NCBI RefSeq assembly: GCF_027887165.1
Contig: NC_077232.1
Coordinates: 17,049,755-17,113,754 of the forward strand
DNA: 64,000 nucleotides
Direction of reading: 5' to 3'
DNA from: Monodelphis domestica
Taxonomy: Eukaryota > Chordata > Mammalia > Didelphimorphia > Didelphidae
The notes below the pieces were generated by a model, which worked only from the letters and a program-made list of their open reading frames with translations, had not been told where the DNA came from and did not search any database. Shown in pieces: positions 21,380 through 32,599 of the stretch. The position numbers and the translations under genes are program-made. The stretch's first letter is position 1. The number at the start of each line of letters is the position of its first letter.

Positions 21380-23669
21380 CCCATTCTCTTTTATTGATGT
21401 TCATGAACACTGATCTTGGATGTAAAAAATGTTGATGAACTGGTTGGCATCTCAGGAGGGGGAGGGGTTGAAATCCCCTCAACATAATCCCCATTGTGAT
21501 CCTTTGGGAGACTAGTCTCCCCAATGGATCATTTAAACATAAATATCTTATATCTCTAAATATCTTCTAGCTAAAATCAAATACAATATTTTTCTTTCTC
21601 ATAGAAAGTTATAATAGAGATGAGAAGAAAACAAAAATGATTGGTAGATGCATTGATAAAATGCCAATTAGGGGGCAGTCCCCTTTGGTATAAGAGTCTA
21701 CATTCAGAATAAATATGTTCAACCCCCTTCAGTTCAGTTCATTATATCTCATATTTCATTGTGGATCTTTTGATGCAGTGTGTGGCTTTTTCAGGCATCT
21801 TTAAAGCACTTTCTGCAAAAGCATTTACTTTCTTCATTTGGGATGTTGGCAAGACAAACTGAGGTACTTGAGTGAGATTATTTCACAAAAAAGTGTGGTA
21901 CAAGGAGTTCTGCATCTTAACATATGTCAAGTACTCCAACCTCGAATCTCACACTACATTTAAGTCCTTTCATATTGACATAGAAGTTCAACAATCCTAC
22001 TTGGATTTATTTGGTCCTATTTGACCTCATGCTACTTGGCACTGTATAGTGTCTCTTTTGTTACCTTCTCCTGGAATCAGACACAGTTATCAAGCACAGT
22101 CCCATAACATTTATCAATGTATGACAGGTTTCCATAGTCTAAAGCTTTGGGGTATGCATAGTTACTAGGGCTAATAGATACTATAAACTTATCCTTCAAG
22201 TCAAAGACATTAATACTGATACAATGTACTTCAAGTGTTACCAAGAATAGGAAAAAAGAAAAAAAACAAATATCCTATTTTAAATATAAAGAAAATAATA
22301 ATAATAAATCATAATTTCATAGTTCACATGGCATATGACAATGTGTTAGCTAAGCAGAGGCACAACAGAAAGGTTGCTCACTCAAAAATGAGATTCATTT
22401 CCCTCTTAACTTGGCCAGAATCCACAGTGTGAGTATACATGATTTTTTCACCAGGTCTAATACAGATTCTAAGAAGTATTGTAATCCCCCAAATTATGAG
22501 CTCTTTTAATGACAGTAGCAAACAAACTCAATACCATTACAATTCACATGAGTTGCTGTGTGACATTTAAAATACCTATAAAAGCATGAATATTTGTCAT
22601 ATGTTCTACAGATTTATCCAATTTTCAACCTTGGATGAGATATTTTTAACAAAGTCTATTATTACCATCATTCCAAAATTTGGTGAGAGAAACCAGAAAA
22701 ATCTCTGTAGTGGTGATGAAAACCTTTTGATCCTAAAAATATCACCAAGAATCTAGATTATTCTGGTAGAAGGGTTGATTAAGCTGAAGAGTTACAAATA
22801 TAATAAACCCATTTCTAAGCTACTATCTTCACAGAAAAAATCATTTCCACCTCCTGGATGAGACTATAACCCATTTCATGGTAACTAAGCCACTTGGGCA
22901 CTTCCCTCCCTCCTGGTATGAGACTGTAACAGTGTAACAGAACTGTCTCCAATATGTCCCACCCATTTTCACATAAAGCCGAGGACTAAAAAGTGAAAAT
23001 CACTTCAGATGTCTCATCCATTACATGTTCAATAAATGCAGAGATGGGGAAATACAACAATGCCATTGTACTCCACTTCAACTATAAATGAGCCCTTACC
23101 TCTTGTTACAACCAATTCAGAGGCAGGCAAATGACAAGTCAGAGGTAGGAATACTCCCAGATATCTGAAAATCACTTCTGAAGACTCATTAAAGTTAATT
23201 GAGATTTTTTTAGCTCTTTAAATTCTCCAAAGGTTACTGATACAGACTGTAACCAGTTTGATGGATCTCATTCATCATCTCTGTGTAACAATTAACAAAG
23301 GACAAAAAAGGAACAAAAGGCCATTTAGGGTTTTTACAATGATATGTTCCTTAGTACAGGCATAGAGGAAATACAAATAAAGACAATGTAAAAGAATATT
23401 TTAATTTTGATAACTTATGAAATGGTTAACAGTAAATTACACATATCTTATATTTAGAATTGTGTTACAAAGACTTATTATGGGGAGGAGAACAAACTGA
23501 AACAGGTAACATCAATAAGATAATGGGGTCTGAAAAAGCTTAAAATTCACCCCCAGACTCTTTAAGGTTCCTTCCCCTCTTAAGTACCACCATTCATCTA
23601 AATTCCTGTGTCCATACCTCTGGGGTTCCCCATATTGAGGGAGGTTCCCACACTGAGTACAGATGTTTG
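21380..23669. other. No exon or gene recognised
   Basis: AT-rich sequence between the gene 1 end and the minus-strand retroviral remnant. It may contain the decayed downstream part of that retrovirus, but I could not recognise pol or env motifs. A short inverted stretch near 21,469-21,516 (GAAATCCCCTC ... GGGAGACTAGTCTCCC) is not clearly meaningful. Confidence 0.4.
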
Positions 23670-23766
23670 AGTGTCAATTTTGATTTGCCTCCTTCAAATT
23701 GCTATTCCTCTTATCAAGATCATTATTCCTGATGCTACTGTTCCTATTTTCCTGATTTCTCTTCTT

Positions 23767-23801
23767 GCAATTTATAATTACATGACCCACCTTTACACAA
23801 A
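23767..23801 (-). pseudogene. Nucleocapsid zinc-knuckle relic (gag)
   Basis: The minus strand reads C-V-K-V-G-H-V-I-I-N-C, which fits C-x3-G-H-x4-C, the last three ligands of a retroviral CCHC knuckle. The first cysteine is replaced. A basic, Asn/Lys-rich open stretch follows, as expected after nucleocapsid. Confidence 0.5.
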
Positions 23802-24211
23802 ATAACATTTTAGTAATTCTTTTGTGGACTCTCATAAGGGAGCTATGAACTATCCTCGCTTTGCCTTTCCAAATATTTTGATTAATTCTTTTATTTCCTT
23901 CCTTAATTTCACCACTAAATTAGTTTTCTCTTTATCCTTCTCACCCTCTTTAGCAGTTAATTCTTTTATTTATTTCCTTAATATTTCCAATAAATCAGTG
24001 TCTCCTTCTCCTTGTCCTCATGTCCTTCAGAAGCACAAATTGCCACTCTTTTTAATTCTTCAAGGTCAATAGTAGGCCAATTTGGAAAGCTAGTCATAAA
24101 GTAATTAACTATCCTACAACTGTTTTCACAAATTGTATTCTGATTTGTCTAATATCTCTTTCTCTAACAAGATCCATATATATATATATACTTACCTCCC
24201 AGATCAATAAG

Positions 24212-24417
24212 CCTATCCATAAACAGAATTTTCATTATCATCCTGCTTTAGTTTTTCTAATTTAGTCCATGTACCAAGCCTATCAGAACAAAATCGTATT
24301 GCTTTTAGCAATGCATTTCTATCCTGGCATAATTGTAAGTAATCTTGCTCTGACTCTGGGTTCCATTTTGGCTCTTCAGTTGGCCAACAAGGTGTATCCT
24401 CTCCTTGGGCCTGATTA
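24212..24417 (-). pseudogene. Capsid-like gag fragment
   Basis: A minus-strand stretch of about 68 codons without stops, rich in Gln, Glu and Trp, resembling the C-terminal capsid region of gammaretrovirus-type Gag. It is bounded by stops and frameshifts on both sides, so it is not functional. Confidence 0.4.
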
Positions 24418-25002
24418 ACAAGAGAAAGAATCTTATTTCTTTCCCTTTACATTAGTAAGGCCTAGGGCAAATCTTACACATCAATCCACCTGGGATGATA
24501 TGTGTGGAAAATGCTTTTAAGTTATTTATAAGCAGTATGGGCTAATTTTCAAAAGAAGGAAGTTTTTCATTGAATCTTTCAATGTCTTATGGAGAAAAAG
24601 GAATATGATGTCTAATGTTTACTAAGTATCCATGTCTATTATAAGTAGGAACATCTCTGAGAGGGAATAGGTATTTATTTGAATCATGTGTGGTAATTGC
24701 TTCTTGGCCTCTTTTCTGGATTTCAATGGAGTGGGTTATAGTGAGACTACTAAAGAAGGGGGAGTAGGTGAATGGAGAGGGAGGGGCTGGTCAGGGAGTG
24801 GAGAGGCAGGGTGAAAAGATCAGGGGTGGGATTGAGTGTGAGGAGAAGAAGAGGGAGTGTGGGGCTGAGGGCATGGAGGAGAGGAAGAGATACAGTAAGA
24901 TGGGTGAGGTCTAGAAGAGGAGTCATAGTAAGGTGGATGGGATTTGGTCAGGGGAAGAAGGGTAGGGAAAAGGATGGCCAAGAGAATAAGGATAAGGTTG
25001 GT

Positions 25003-25629
25003 TCAAAAAGGGATAGGGAAGATGGGTGGCCAGTGGGTAGTGAGAAGGAGGAACTCTTGAGGGGAATGGGTAATGGGATGGTAAGTGAGGGTAGAGAGGT
25101 ATATTGGGAGGAAAGAAATGGGAGGAGTGGGAGATGAGGGAGGTCTGACAACGAGAGGAGATGAATGATTCAAGACTTGGTTTGTGTTAGAATAAGGAGA
25201 GACTTTCTCACAGTCCAGGTGGAATGATAGGATGTGTTTCTTGCTAGATCCCATCAAGGGTTCAGGAGGAGAAATTGAAGGAATTAAGCAAGAATGGTCT
25301 GGTTCCAAAGAAAGAATGGTTTCCTCACTGGAGGTGATGGTTAACTTACCAATACGATATTTCCACAAGAGCCAGTATTTATAATCTTTATAATCTTTGT
25401 TTTTAATGGCTAACTTCAAATCTTTTAAGATCTTGAAGTCAAAAGATCCATATTTTGACCATGTATAAGATATGTCCATCCAGGCTTTGCAAAGGTTTTT
25501 AGCCTCCTTTTTTGAAATCCAATTCAACTTAGGAAGATTAGGATCACCCCAAGAATTCAAGAGTTTATGCTGGGCTGAATCTGGAGTAATATTTCCCGAT
25601 TTCCCTTGATTTGTTGCAGTATTTCCCAT
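25003..25629 (-). pseudogene. Gag matrix-like open frame, 208 codons
   Basis: Longest non-artefactual open frame in the window. It begins M-G-N, a possible N-myristoylation site as in retroviral matrix, and has a Trp/Lys-rich middle and a Pro/Ser-rich C-terminal half (S-S-P-T-P-P, then repeated P-x-x-P-type stretches) typical of the matrix to p12 transition. It ends at a stop at the G-rich tract. No host gene family fits. Being embedded in decayed gag on the same strand, it is probably a surviving fragment rather than a working gene, though its length is worth noting. Confidence 0.5.
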
Positions 25630-26579
25630 AGTGTCTAGTCTATCTGTCTTAATCTGCCAATTTAAGCTAATCTGAGTATTGCTAAATGGTCAGTTTATAC
25701 AATGAAAAGTTCGTAAGACTTAAAAAAATGGAGACACTAATTTCTTCAATGCTATTGTGGGCAGGAGGTATGGGTGGGGGAGGGGCCAGGGCAGAGGGAA
25801 TGTGGAAAGAGGAATGGGCAGGGTGGGGTGTTAGGGTAGCGGGGGTGGAGCAGTTAGCATGGGTGGGTGGGGTCTAGGGAACAGGGGATGGGACAGGAGC
25901 CATGGGTATCGGGAGGATTTAGAGTAGAGGGTAGAGGCTAGAGGGGGCAGGGCAGTTGGTGTGGTTGGGGGGCGGAGTGGGTTGGGTAGTAGGGGAAGGA
26001 GTAACTTGGACTTAGAGAACTGTGGGCAATATTTGACCAAGAAGCCTTTTGGAGAAATAAGGCTGTGCTTGTGGAATCTTACATATTTTGTCAGGTGTAG
26101 TTGCTCCATTGGTGGGTTTTACATGATGACTTTTCTTTATTATGGAGGATGATTCTGTAGGGGTTGGGGGGCTGGGGGAAGTGTATATCAGGAAACTAAT
26201 TATTTTGTAAGGAAACATTAGATGTCAATAATACACACAAAAAGAATCCCTAAATCACTGTGGCCAGAAGGAATGTGAATTTTGGTTTGTTTTCCTTTTA
26301 AGGACTTTTCTCCTATCTGTTTAGTTTGAAAGCTGGGTCCCTGGGAGAAGGGAATAATCATTATGCTCGGAAGGCTCTTTTGGATATCAGGAACACAGGA
26401 GATAGTGAAGAGTAGAGAAAGTATGACAAATTGCATTCTGGGTACAAGAGTGGAGAGTTGTCAAATGCAATAGTCAAGTTGGGATCAGTGTTTGGGGAAA
26501 ATGACAAGTGGTACCTGATGAGGTTAGTGACAAGTAAATCTGCTCCGTAAGAAGGGCTGTGGAGAGGAGGGAAGGGATG

Positions 26580-26852
26580 AAGCCTTTATATGGCATTTAC
26601 TCTGTGCCTGGTCCAGTGCTAAACTCTCTACAAATATTATCTCATTCTATTCTCACAGCAGTCTTGCAAGAGAGGTGCTATTCTTATTCTTATTATTACT
26701 ATTAACCATTTTATATTTCTGGAAACAGAAAAAAGAGGGTAAGTGACTTATACAGGGTCACTCAGCTAATAAGTGCCTGAGGCTGGGTATGAATTCAGGT
26801 CTGTTAGAATGCAGGGTTTGTGCTGAATCCATTGTGTCACCCAGCTGCCTTA
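26580..26852 (-). mobile_element. MIR SINE, antisense
   Basis: The + strand shows the reverse MIR layout: TCTACAAATATTATCTCATT, CTCACAGCAGTCTTGCAAGAGAGGTGCTATT, a GTAAGTGACTTATACAGGGTCACTCAGCTAATAAGTG core and a TGTGTCACCCAGCTGCC end. Confidence 0.85.
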
Positions 26853-27201
26853 ATGAGTACTGATATAGAAATGTTCAACTGGAGCTCTCCCCAGGGAAGT
26901 CCTGAAAGTCACTGAGATTGTCTGAATCCAGGAGAGCTGAGGATTCCATAGTTTCTGTGAGATCACAAATTTTCATTTTAAAAGAAGCAGTTCCTGGCTG
27001 AAAGCCTTGTGAGCTGAGTATGCCTAATTGGTGACTAGCCATGAAAGCTTGTTAAATACTGACATTTCTAGTCATCTGAGTGATTTATTAACAAGACCCA
27101 CAAGAAGTCTCCAGAATGGATTTGGCACTTTGTCAGTTCAGGCAAGTCAAGAAGCATTATTAAGTGTTTACTACATTCTAGGACCTATCCTAAGCTCTGG
27201 A

Positions 27202-27202
<1 letters not shown>

Positions 27203-27289
<87 letters not shown>
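27203..27289 (+). repeat. (TA)n microsatellite
   Basis: About 43 TA units. It adjoins a retroposon at 27,290, and a short TATATATA also follows that retroposon at 27,798, so the TA run probably contains its target site. It creates artefactual Ile-Tyr frames. Confidence 0.95.
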
Positions 27290-27292
<3 letters not shown>

Positions 27293-27797
27293 GATGAGTG
27301 TGCACAAAGATACTTGTGAGTGAAGGAGATTTAAGTGGAAGAGTCGATGCACAGAGACAGTGCAACCACTCTCTTGGTGTTGGAAGCCTGGGTCCAGTGG
27401 CACGAAAAGTTGTTACACCTGGAGACTTCCTCAGCTGCATTGGATGGCCCTGTTGTCTTTTGTGCTCCAACATGCCCTAAGCACTCCACAGTGCTTCGCT
27501 GCATCGCCCTCTCAGCCGTTGAACCTTCTTATTGGTTTCTTCTGTCTGTTTGGCCGAAACAGTCTTCACATGCTGGGTGAGCAAAGCGCTGGTTCACCAG
27601 GGGTCTATGACCGGATGGCTACTCTCACAAGGTTTGGCCTGCCTGTCAAAGCTGTTGCCCAGGGTGTGGCTGCTGCCGCCTGCTAGCAGCTACTAGGAGC
27701 CACAAGTGAGAGCTGGGTGTCAGGTGGGAGTCAGAGGCTGGAGAGCTGCCCTCCATTCCAGAGATACTACCCCTCCCTGAACACCCCATACACCCCT
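27290..27797 (+). mobile_element. Retroposon-like repeat, 5'-truncated copy
   Basis: Matches 36,689-37,220 throughout, including GTGCACAAAGATACTTGTG, GATGCACAGAGACAGT, TTCTTATTGGTTTCTTCTGTCTGTTTGGCCGAA, CACATGCTGGGTGAGCAAAGC and GAGATACTACCCCTCCCTGA. It sits inside an older SINE/MIR-like sequence (27,158-27,205 continuing at 27,805). The open frames here occur in pieces in both copies and on both strands and do not agree, so they are not a gene. Ends CACCCC with no A-tail. Confidence 0.75.
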
Positions 27798-27859
27798 ATA
27801 TATATGCCAAAAGAAAGCATCCCTGTCATTAAAGAGCTCACATTCCCCCCAAAGGGAGC

Positions 27860-28554
27860 CCAATGGAGGGACGTAGCCACCCAGGGATTATTTGCCAGGA
27901 GCTGGCAAGTCAGAAATGGAGTAGAGAGGGAAACGGTTAGTCAACTTGAGACCCTTCCCAAAGAGAAGCTTTAGGAGGAAGTGATCTGGTGGAAAAGGGG
28001 GAGGCCATGGCAGAAGGATGTTCCTTGTTTAGGAGGCCCCAGGTAATAGAACCCATTCCAAAGTTAAGTGGCCACTGAGATATGGTGGCAAAGTCCAGAA
28101 GACCAAGAGCAGAGCTGCAGCCTTTAATTGCAAGGATTATGATATAAAATTAATCTATATGGCTCTGATAACATCTCTGAGAAACAGTTATTGCGAACAT
28201 TTTATAACTGGGGGTTGAGTTAGATGACTTCTAAAGGCTTCTCTATCCTTCGAGTTATATCACTTGGTTCCTATCATTAGCTGAGCAGTCAAATTCAACA
28301 ATGATTTTCTCTTGCCAAAAGATAACTTGGGCCAAACCTTTATAAATAGCAGAATTATTTTTCTGTTATTGTTCAAAGGTCCCAGATTATATAGTTCACA
28401 AGCTTATTGCTTTCATTTTCTAGTGGGGCATTGTAGATGGACTTTAGATCAGACCAGGAAACTTCATGGCCGCATCCTAAAATCCATGTCTCTAAAGAGG
28501 AATATTCTTTTCTCATGAAGACCAACAGAATCCCTAAATTTTATTTGGGATTGA
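27860..28554. other. Upstream flank of gene 2, nothing recognised
   Basis: Moderately AT-rich. I see no TATA box or CpG island that I would defend as the gene 2 promoter. Confidence 0.35.
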
Positions 28555-28655
28555 AGGGGCCTCACAAGTTACCTAGACCAATCCTCTTTTCCTTTAGATG
28601 AAGAAAGTCACAAAGGTAGATTGGAGCAGAGCTGGGATTTGAATCCAAGTCCACA
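28555..28655 (-). mobile_element. MIR fragment just upstream of the leader exon
   Basis: CTAGACCAATCCTCTTTTCCTTTAGATGAAG ... GGAGCAGAGCTGGGATTTGAATCCAAG is the antisense MIR core and 5' region. It lies within 25 nt of the gene 2 start codon. Confidence 0.6.
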
Positions 28656-28677
28656 AATCTGAAAGGACTATGTGGAG

Positions 28678-28744
28678 ATGAATCCATTCTTTCTTCTTGA
28701 TTTGAGCTTCATCCTCCTCATCCTACTCCCTTGGTCACTCTCAG
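28678..28744 (+). CDS. Butyrophilin-like gene 2, leader (signal peptide) exon
   Basis: ATG at 28678 opens 22 codons plus one base, ending at a strong donor GTAAGTGC (28745). The peptide starts M-N-P-F-F-L-L-D and continues with a hydrophobic core rich in Leu/Ile (F-I-L-L-I-L-L-P-W) before S-L-S-G, a good signal-peptide layout with cleavage near S-G. The phase-1 end joins the IgV exon as G (G|GG), giving S-L-S-G-E-F-I-V-L-G-P, which matches the usual start of mature butyrophilins. The next exon is 11.3 kb away, the gap being filled by transposons, so another leader exon nearer to the IgV exon cannot be excluded. An upstream in-frame GTG-GAG is not preferred over the ATG. Confidence 0.72.
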
Positions 28745-28829
28745 GTAAGTGCAAGATGTTGAGGAGTTCACAGACATCCAGGGAGAGATTCCCTGTGCCT
28801 CAGAACCTCTATAGTTTTTTTTGTTCCAA

Positions 28830-29665
28830 ATCTCCCATTTCCCCTTTCACTATTGTTGTATTTTTTTGGTTACAATTTAAAAATAATTGTTTTCTGATAT
28901 TTTTCAATTTATGTTTTTTCTCTCTCCCTTCCACCCCTTTTCCCTGCCCAAGAAGACAGGAAATATGATATAGGTTGTACATACATTAGTACATATTTCC
29001 ATATTCTTTATGTTTTAAAAGAAGACACATATTTCTCACAATAGAGAAAAATTCACGGAGTAAATAAAACAAAGGATGGTATGCTTCAATTTGCATTTGG
29101 ACTCTGTTCCTTCTATTGTGAAGGATATTCTTCACTTGTCATGAATCTCTTGAAGTTCTGGATCCTTGTCTTGTTGATAATAGTTGTCATTCACAGTTGA
29201 TCACCATCCATTATTGTTGTTACTGTATATGATGTTCTCCTGGGTCTGCTCACTTCATTTTGCATTACTTTATATTGGTCTTTCAAGGTTTTATTTATTA
29301 ATTGTTTGGATCAACTTATTTGTCAATTTTTATAGCACACAAAAATTCCAATACAAGTATATACCACAACTTGTTCAGTCATTCTCCAATTGATCGTCAT
29401 ACTTTCAGTTTCCAATTCTTTGCCACTATAGAAAGAGCTGCTACAATTATTTTTGTACAGGTGTCTTCTTTCCCCCTTTCTTTAATCTTTTTGGAATGCA
29501 GACCTAGCAGTGGTATTGCTGGGTCAAAGGGAAAATTGAGTTTGATGACCCTTTAGTCATGTTCCACACTTCTTTCCAGAATGGTTGTATCAATTTCCAG
29601 CATTATATTAATGTCCTGATTTTTCCACATCTTATTATTTTGGATTTTTTCTAAAAAAAAAAAGA
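28830..29665 (-). mobile_element. LINE-1 3' end, antisense
   Basis: T-rich start, then the antisense L1 vocabulary: TTCTCCTGGGTCTGCTCACTTCATTTTGCATTA, AATTGATCGTCATACTTTCAGTTTCC, AGCAGTGGTATTGCTGGGTCAAAGGG, TTTCCAGAATGGTTGTATCA. It lies in the first intron of gene 2. Confidence 0.85.
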
Positions 29666-31575
29666 GAATGAGGGTAGTTAAGAAAGAAGAGTTAATTGTG
29701 TCAATTCACATTTCCATTTCAGATTCAAATAAAGCCAATAGCTTCATACCCTCATTAGATCTTCTCTTGTATAAACTGCCCCTGATCAAAGAACTTCAAA
29801 ATAATTTTTTTGACTTTCCTTGATCTGTAACTTTATTGGTTTATCCCATTCATACCCATCATGAAAGGGGTACAGGGTCTTTAGCCAATCAAGCCACATC
29901 CTCTCTTTACCTTCCTACCTCTTCACTCACATGAGAGCAGATTTAAAGAAAACTATAATCAGGTACTATTGGAGTTGCTTTGGGAAGGTGCTCTCTTTCT
30001 GTTTCCCCAGTTTAATTTAGTTGTTCAACTTATTTCTAGATCTTTAATCAGGATGGATAATCTTATTAGGATTATAAAGCCTTGGTTCCTGACATCTTGA
30101 GGTTCCCAAGAGTCCTGTGGTCACTTGGGTTATAATAATACCTGTTACAAAAAAGTGAGCCTTTCTTTTAGAATATAAGCTTTTGAGGTCATAGACCATG
30201 CTTTTGCATTTCCTGGTATTCCTGGGTTTGTCATGGTGGCTGACACTTATAAAATGCTTAAGAAATGCTTGTTGACCACCTGCCTGCTCATGATATAAAG
30301 GGGTGAAATTTTGCTCAGGAGAAGCATCATGTAGGCACTGCCATTCCCTTCTTGGCTCTTTTCTTGTATCCTGAGAAACCCCTTCCTGCTCCATTGCAGA
30401 TACTGTCCTCTGGAAATCAAAAGATTTACTTTCCCTGAAGAGAACTAATTCCTGAAGGAAACTCTTGGAGTTGCTGAGGACCCAGGCTCTCCTCCCTGAT
30501 CATTGCTACCCCTTTCCTAATAGTCAAAACTGCTTCAGGACACCCTGCTCTCTTACATCCTGAATCTGGCCAATACCTTAAACACAACTTAGATCTTCAG
30601 AATGATGCTTCTGGCAATAATACAATTTCTATTTGCTTTTCAAAGTATTCTCCCTCATTCTTATTACTAATTGGAGGAAAGATTATGGACTTTCTAAGTT
30701 GGGAGGGAAGAGTGAACAGAAACAATTCCATGAAATCAGAAAAAGAGGCATTCCCCCTCCCTCTTCTTTGGGATATCTATAAATAATCAAAGGCATATGG
30801 AAACTGATTAACCAATAGTTTTGAGATAAGCCATCTTGATTGCTTGAGATATGAGGAAACTCCTTGCATCAGTTTTGGGATTGGACTGAATTTCTGGTCA
30901 GCCTCATCAAGGTTTGTATTTGAAGGTTTCTAAGCAGCAGAGAGAGTTGGTCCAACTTCCCAACCACACAGGACTAGGTTCAAACAATACAATTAGGTTT
31001 TCTTCAAGTTATTACAACTGAACAAAGTTTTTGCACAGGATAGAAACTGGACTAGACCCATACTTGCATAGAAATAAAATTTAGAATAGAATAATTTAAT
31101 AGAAGGGAAATTTCCACAATCTAGCCACAACATTAAGTCACTGTGATTCCCTCAATTCGTACAGGCTCTTGCTAGCCTAATCCCCTCAGTTCCCTTAGAA
31201 GCTTTTATCATTTACCTCAAGTACAAAACATTTTCTTTAAAATTATGTTAAAAAATCCTACCCCAAATGATTCAATTTTATAATACATTGAAATAAGGGT
31301 TATCATCAGGTTTTGAAACAATTATTTATTTATGCATCTATAGTGATGCCTGTTGTTTTTACATCATTTCCCAATTTTACATCATTTTCTAATATTGTCC
31401 TTTTAACCTCCCTTAACCAACAAATTTTACTTGTAACAGGCTTAAAAAACAGATCAGAGGTTTGGTAGGCTGGGGAGGCCAAATCATTTAAATTATTGTC
31501 CCTTTCTGACAGTCCTTGTATTCTGCAATCACAGTCTCCCCTATCTTTAGTTCCTTACAAGGTGTAAGTTCCTTA
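29666..31575. other. Intron 1 of gene 2, mostly unassigned
   Basis: No exon seen. 30,160-30,285 (AGAATATAAGCTTTTGAGGTCATAGACCATG ... AAATGCTTGTTGACC) has the look of an L2- or MIR-type 3' tail. The rest is unassigned. Confidence 0.4.
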
Positions 31576-32105
31576 CAAGCTTGGTCATACTTTAATTTTG
31601 AATTAATTTTTATTTTGTTTTAATCTTCTTTCCATTTAAACTGTTTGATTGAGTGATTATGGTTTTGCAGTGCTGTTTATTTCATTTTGCATCAGTTCAG
31701 AAAATTCTTGTCATGTTTTTCTGAATTCTTCACATTCATTGTTTCTTTTAGCACTACCCTATTTGATTTCATTGATATTGAGGGGCATGATCTTGTTTTA
31801 ATTTCTTTGCCACTACACAATTTGTTCCTATGTATCTTTTGGTAATTTGGGGAATTTTTTTTCTTTCTTTGGCTTCTTTCTTTTGAATATTTGGATCTAA
31901 GGCTAAGGACATTCTTGTCACTATCTGATTGTAATTCCAAATTGCCTTCTAGAATAGTTGGAGCAGTTCTCAGATAGACCAAGAATTTCTCAGTGTGCCT
32001 ATCTAATAGAAGCCCTCAAATGTTATTTCTATCTTTTATCATCTTTGCCAATTTAATGAGAATGAGATGAAGCCTCACAATTGTTTCTATTTGTATTTCT
32101 TTTTT
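31576..32105 (-). mobile_element. LINE-1 fragment, antisense
   Basis: Antisense L1 ORF2 C-terminal landmarks (TTTTGCATCAGTTCAG, ATTTGATTTCATTGATATTGAGGGGCATG, TCCAAATTGCCTTCTAGAATAGTTGG), more diverged than the other copies. Confidence 0.7.
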
Positions 32106-32322
32106 TTAAAGCCTAAGTTTCTCTCTTAGAATCATATTGGTTCCAAGTATTCATTCCAAAGGACTGTTTCCAAGGCCTAAGAGTGGTAAAAGCTATGCAA
32201 ATGAGCTTAAGTGACTTGCCCAGGTACACCCAGCTAAGAATGTCTGGGGCCAGATTTGAGCTAAGGATCTTTCACCTCTAGGTCTGGTTCTCTATCCAGT
32301 GTGCCCCCTAGCTGCCTTGTGT
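32106..32322 (-). mobile_element. tRNA-derived SINE, antisense
   Basis: AAAGCCTAAGTTTCTCTCTTAGAATCA to CCCTAGCTGCCTTG is the reverse layout of the SINE at 35,855, with the GTGACTTGCCCAGGTACACCCAGCTA block in the middle. Confidence 0.7.
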
Positions 32323-32599
32323 ATGTTTTTAAAATATTATTATTGATTTTGGAGCCAATGTTAATTCAGTAGTACTAGTTTGAAATTAATTAGAAAAGGT
32401 CTCTTATTGGTAGGTTTTTAAGCAAGTCCCTGGTTTAGACAGAAATAAAGAGCTGTAAGAAATATAGAAAATTCAAGTTCTCTAATGCAGAGGCTCATAA
32501 TTGGATGTTCATCACATTAGTAAGATTACAATTATAGGTTTTGAGCTAGCTCTCACCTAGCTACTGGCAAAAAAAATAGTTTAGTAAAGTGTATTAAGA

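Larger units (their letters stand above)
23670..26220 (-). mobile_element. Decayed endogenous retrovirus, gag region, antisense
   Basis: Three pieces read in the same direction and in gag order on the minus strand: a myristoylation-type N-terminus (25629 downwards) followed by proline-rich stretches, a capsid-like segment (24,417-24,212), and a zinc-knuckle relic (23,801-23,767). The G-rich + strand at 24,740-25,160 and 25,745-26,000 is the complement of proline-rich coding. I could not define LTRs or a primer-binding site. The assignment rests on order and composition, not on a search. Confidence 0.5.

Noticed and set aside
27028..27473. Frames with Ile-Tyr runs on both strands
   Set aside because: They translate the TA microsatellite at 27,203-27,289.
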